Origin: Myxococcales bacterium
GTDB lineage: Bacteria; Myxococcota_A; Bradymonadia; UBA4248
Reading direction: 5' to 3'
NCBI GenBank assembly: GCA_004554395.1
Contig: SFMP01000065.1
Span: 1-6,503, forward strand
Length of the DNA stretch: 6,503 bases
The translations under genes and the position numbers were made by a program. The notes under the pieces are model-generated. The model searched no databases, was not told where the DNA came from, and saw nothing but the letters and a program-made list of their open reading frames with translations. Position 1 is the stretch's first letter; each line of letters opens with the position of its first letter. Shown here in pieces: positions 6,292-6,503 of the stretch.

Positions 6292-6305
6292 AGGTAGAAT
6301 GCGGG

Positions 6306-6503
6306 TTATTGAGCGTATTTTTTGAAGTTTTCTGCTTGTTCCAGAACATCCTTGTAGACATCATCAATAGTTACGGGGGGATAGTCAAATTCATCCAGTA
6401 GCAGTATGAGGTCAACTTGCAGATTTGCCTTAATGTCATCACGGGTAGACCAGTCGGTGTATTTAGCTTTGTCATCGACAATGATCTTAATTCGCTTTGA
6501 CAA
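6306..6503 (-). CDS. hsdR: Type I restriction enzyme R subunit, C-terminal end (partial)
   Basis: Only the last 65 codons are inside the window; the gene continues to the right of position 6503 and the first visible codon (TTG) is internal. The visible part reads TDWSTRDDIKANLQVDLILL, then YPPV, VYKDVLEQAENFKKYA and a TAA stop. This is the conserved C-terminal tail of HsdR proteins (STRxDIKAxLxVDLIxLLxxxxYPP...VYxxVxEQAENFK). HsdR is the ATP-dependent translocase and nuclease subunit of type I restriction-modification complexes; its nuclease and helicase domains would lie outside the window. Whether HsdM and HsdS accompany it, and whether it is intact, cannot be seen. The structured block 6227-6291 follows its stop. 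Confidence 0.85.
   Translation of the reverse strand: MSKRIKIIVDDKAKYTDWSTRDDIKANLQVDLILLLDEFDYPPVTIDDVYKDVLEQAENFKKYAQ

Larger units (their letters stand above)
6105..6305. other. Non-coding stretch with several inverted repeats
   Basis: No convincing gene is seen on either strand between the receptor relic and the HsdR stop. The minus strand has a 34-codon open stretch (6165-6266), but without a usable start or RBS. What stands out is dense dyad symmetry at 6144-6177 and 6227-6291, listed separately. Confidence 0.5.

Overview
The window looks like part of a Myxococcota/Bradymonadales-type (former Deltaproteobacteria) chromosome. The main clue is a secreted lipoprotein built from ten Cys-rich CGNG...ECD modules, a type that is very common in that group. 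The Gram-negative cell plan is confirmed by a full-length TonB-dependent outer-membrane receptor. The lineage is inferred from protein style only; there is no rRNA or other marker here.

Layout. (1) 3-1490, plus strand: the C-terminal part of a secreted 5'-nucleotidase/UshA-type metallophosphatase, whose N-terminal half lies left of the window. (2) 1535-3922, plus strand: a TonB-dependent receptor starting 44 nt after the nucleotidase stop and probably co-transcribed with it. (3) 3923-4081: a convergent gap holding a rho-independent terminator for the minus-strand gene and a second perfect GC-rich hairpin. (4) 4082-5761, minus strand: the Cys-rich lipoprotein, with a clear RBS and a sigma70-like promoter at 5846-5875. 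(5) 5907-6104: a dead copy of the last ~60 codons of the TonB receptor gene, with an in-frame TAG. (6) 6105-6305: no convincing gene, but several strong inverted repeats. (7) 6306-6503, minus strand: the C-terminal end of a type I restriction enzyme R subunit (HsdR), cut by the window edge.

How it may work together. The nucleotidase would release phosphate or nucleosides in the periplasm or at the cell surface, and the adjacent receptor could import a related or metal-bound substrate with TonB energy. This pairing is an inference from gene order. The lipoprotein has its own promoter and terminator, and is flanked by two ~186-bp direct repeats (receptor 3' end and its relic, about 90% identical). 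The locus therefore looks like a site of duplication and insertion next to a type I restriction-modification system, which is often a variable region. No complete new defence or mobile system is visible; the most notable structure is the repeat-flanked lipoprotein cassette.
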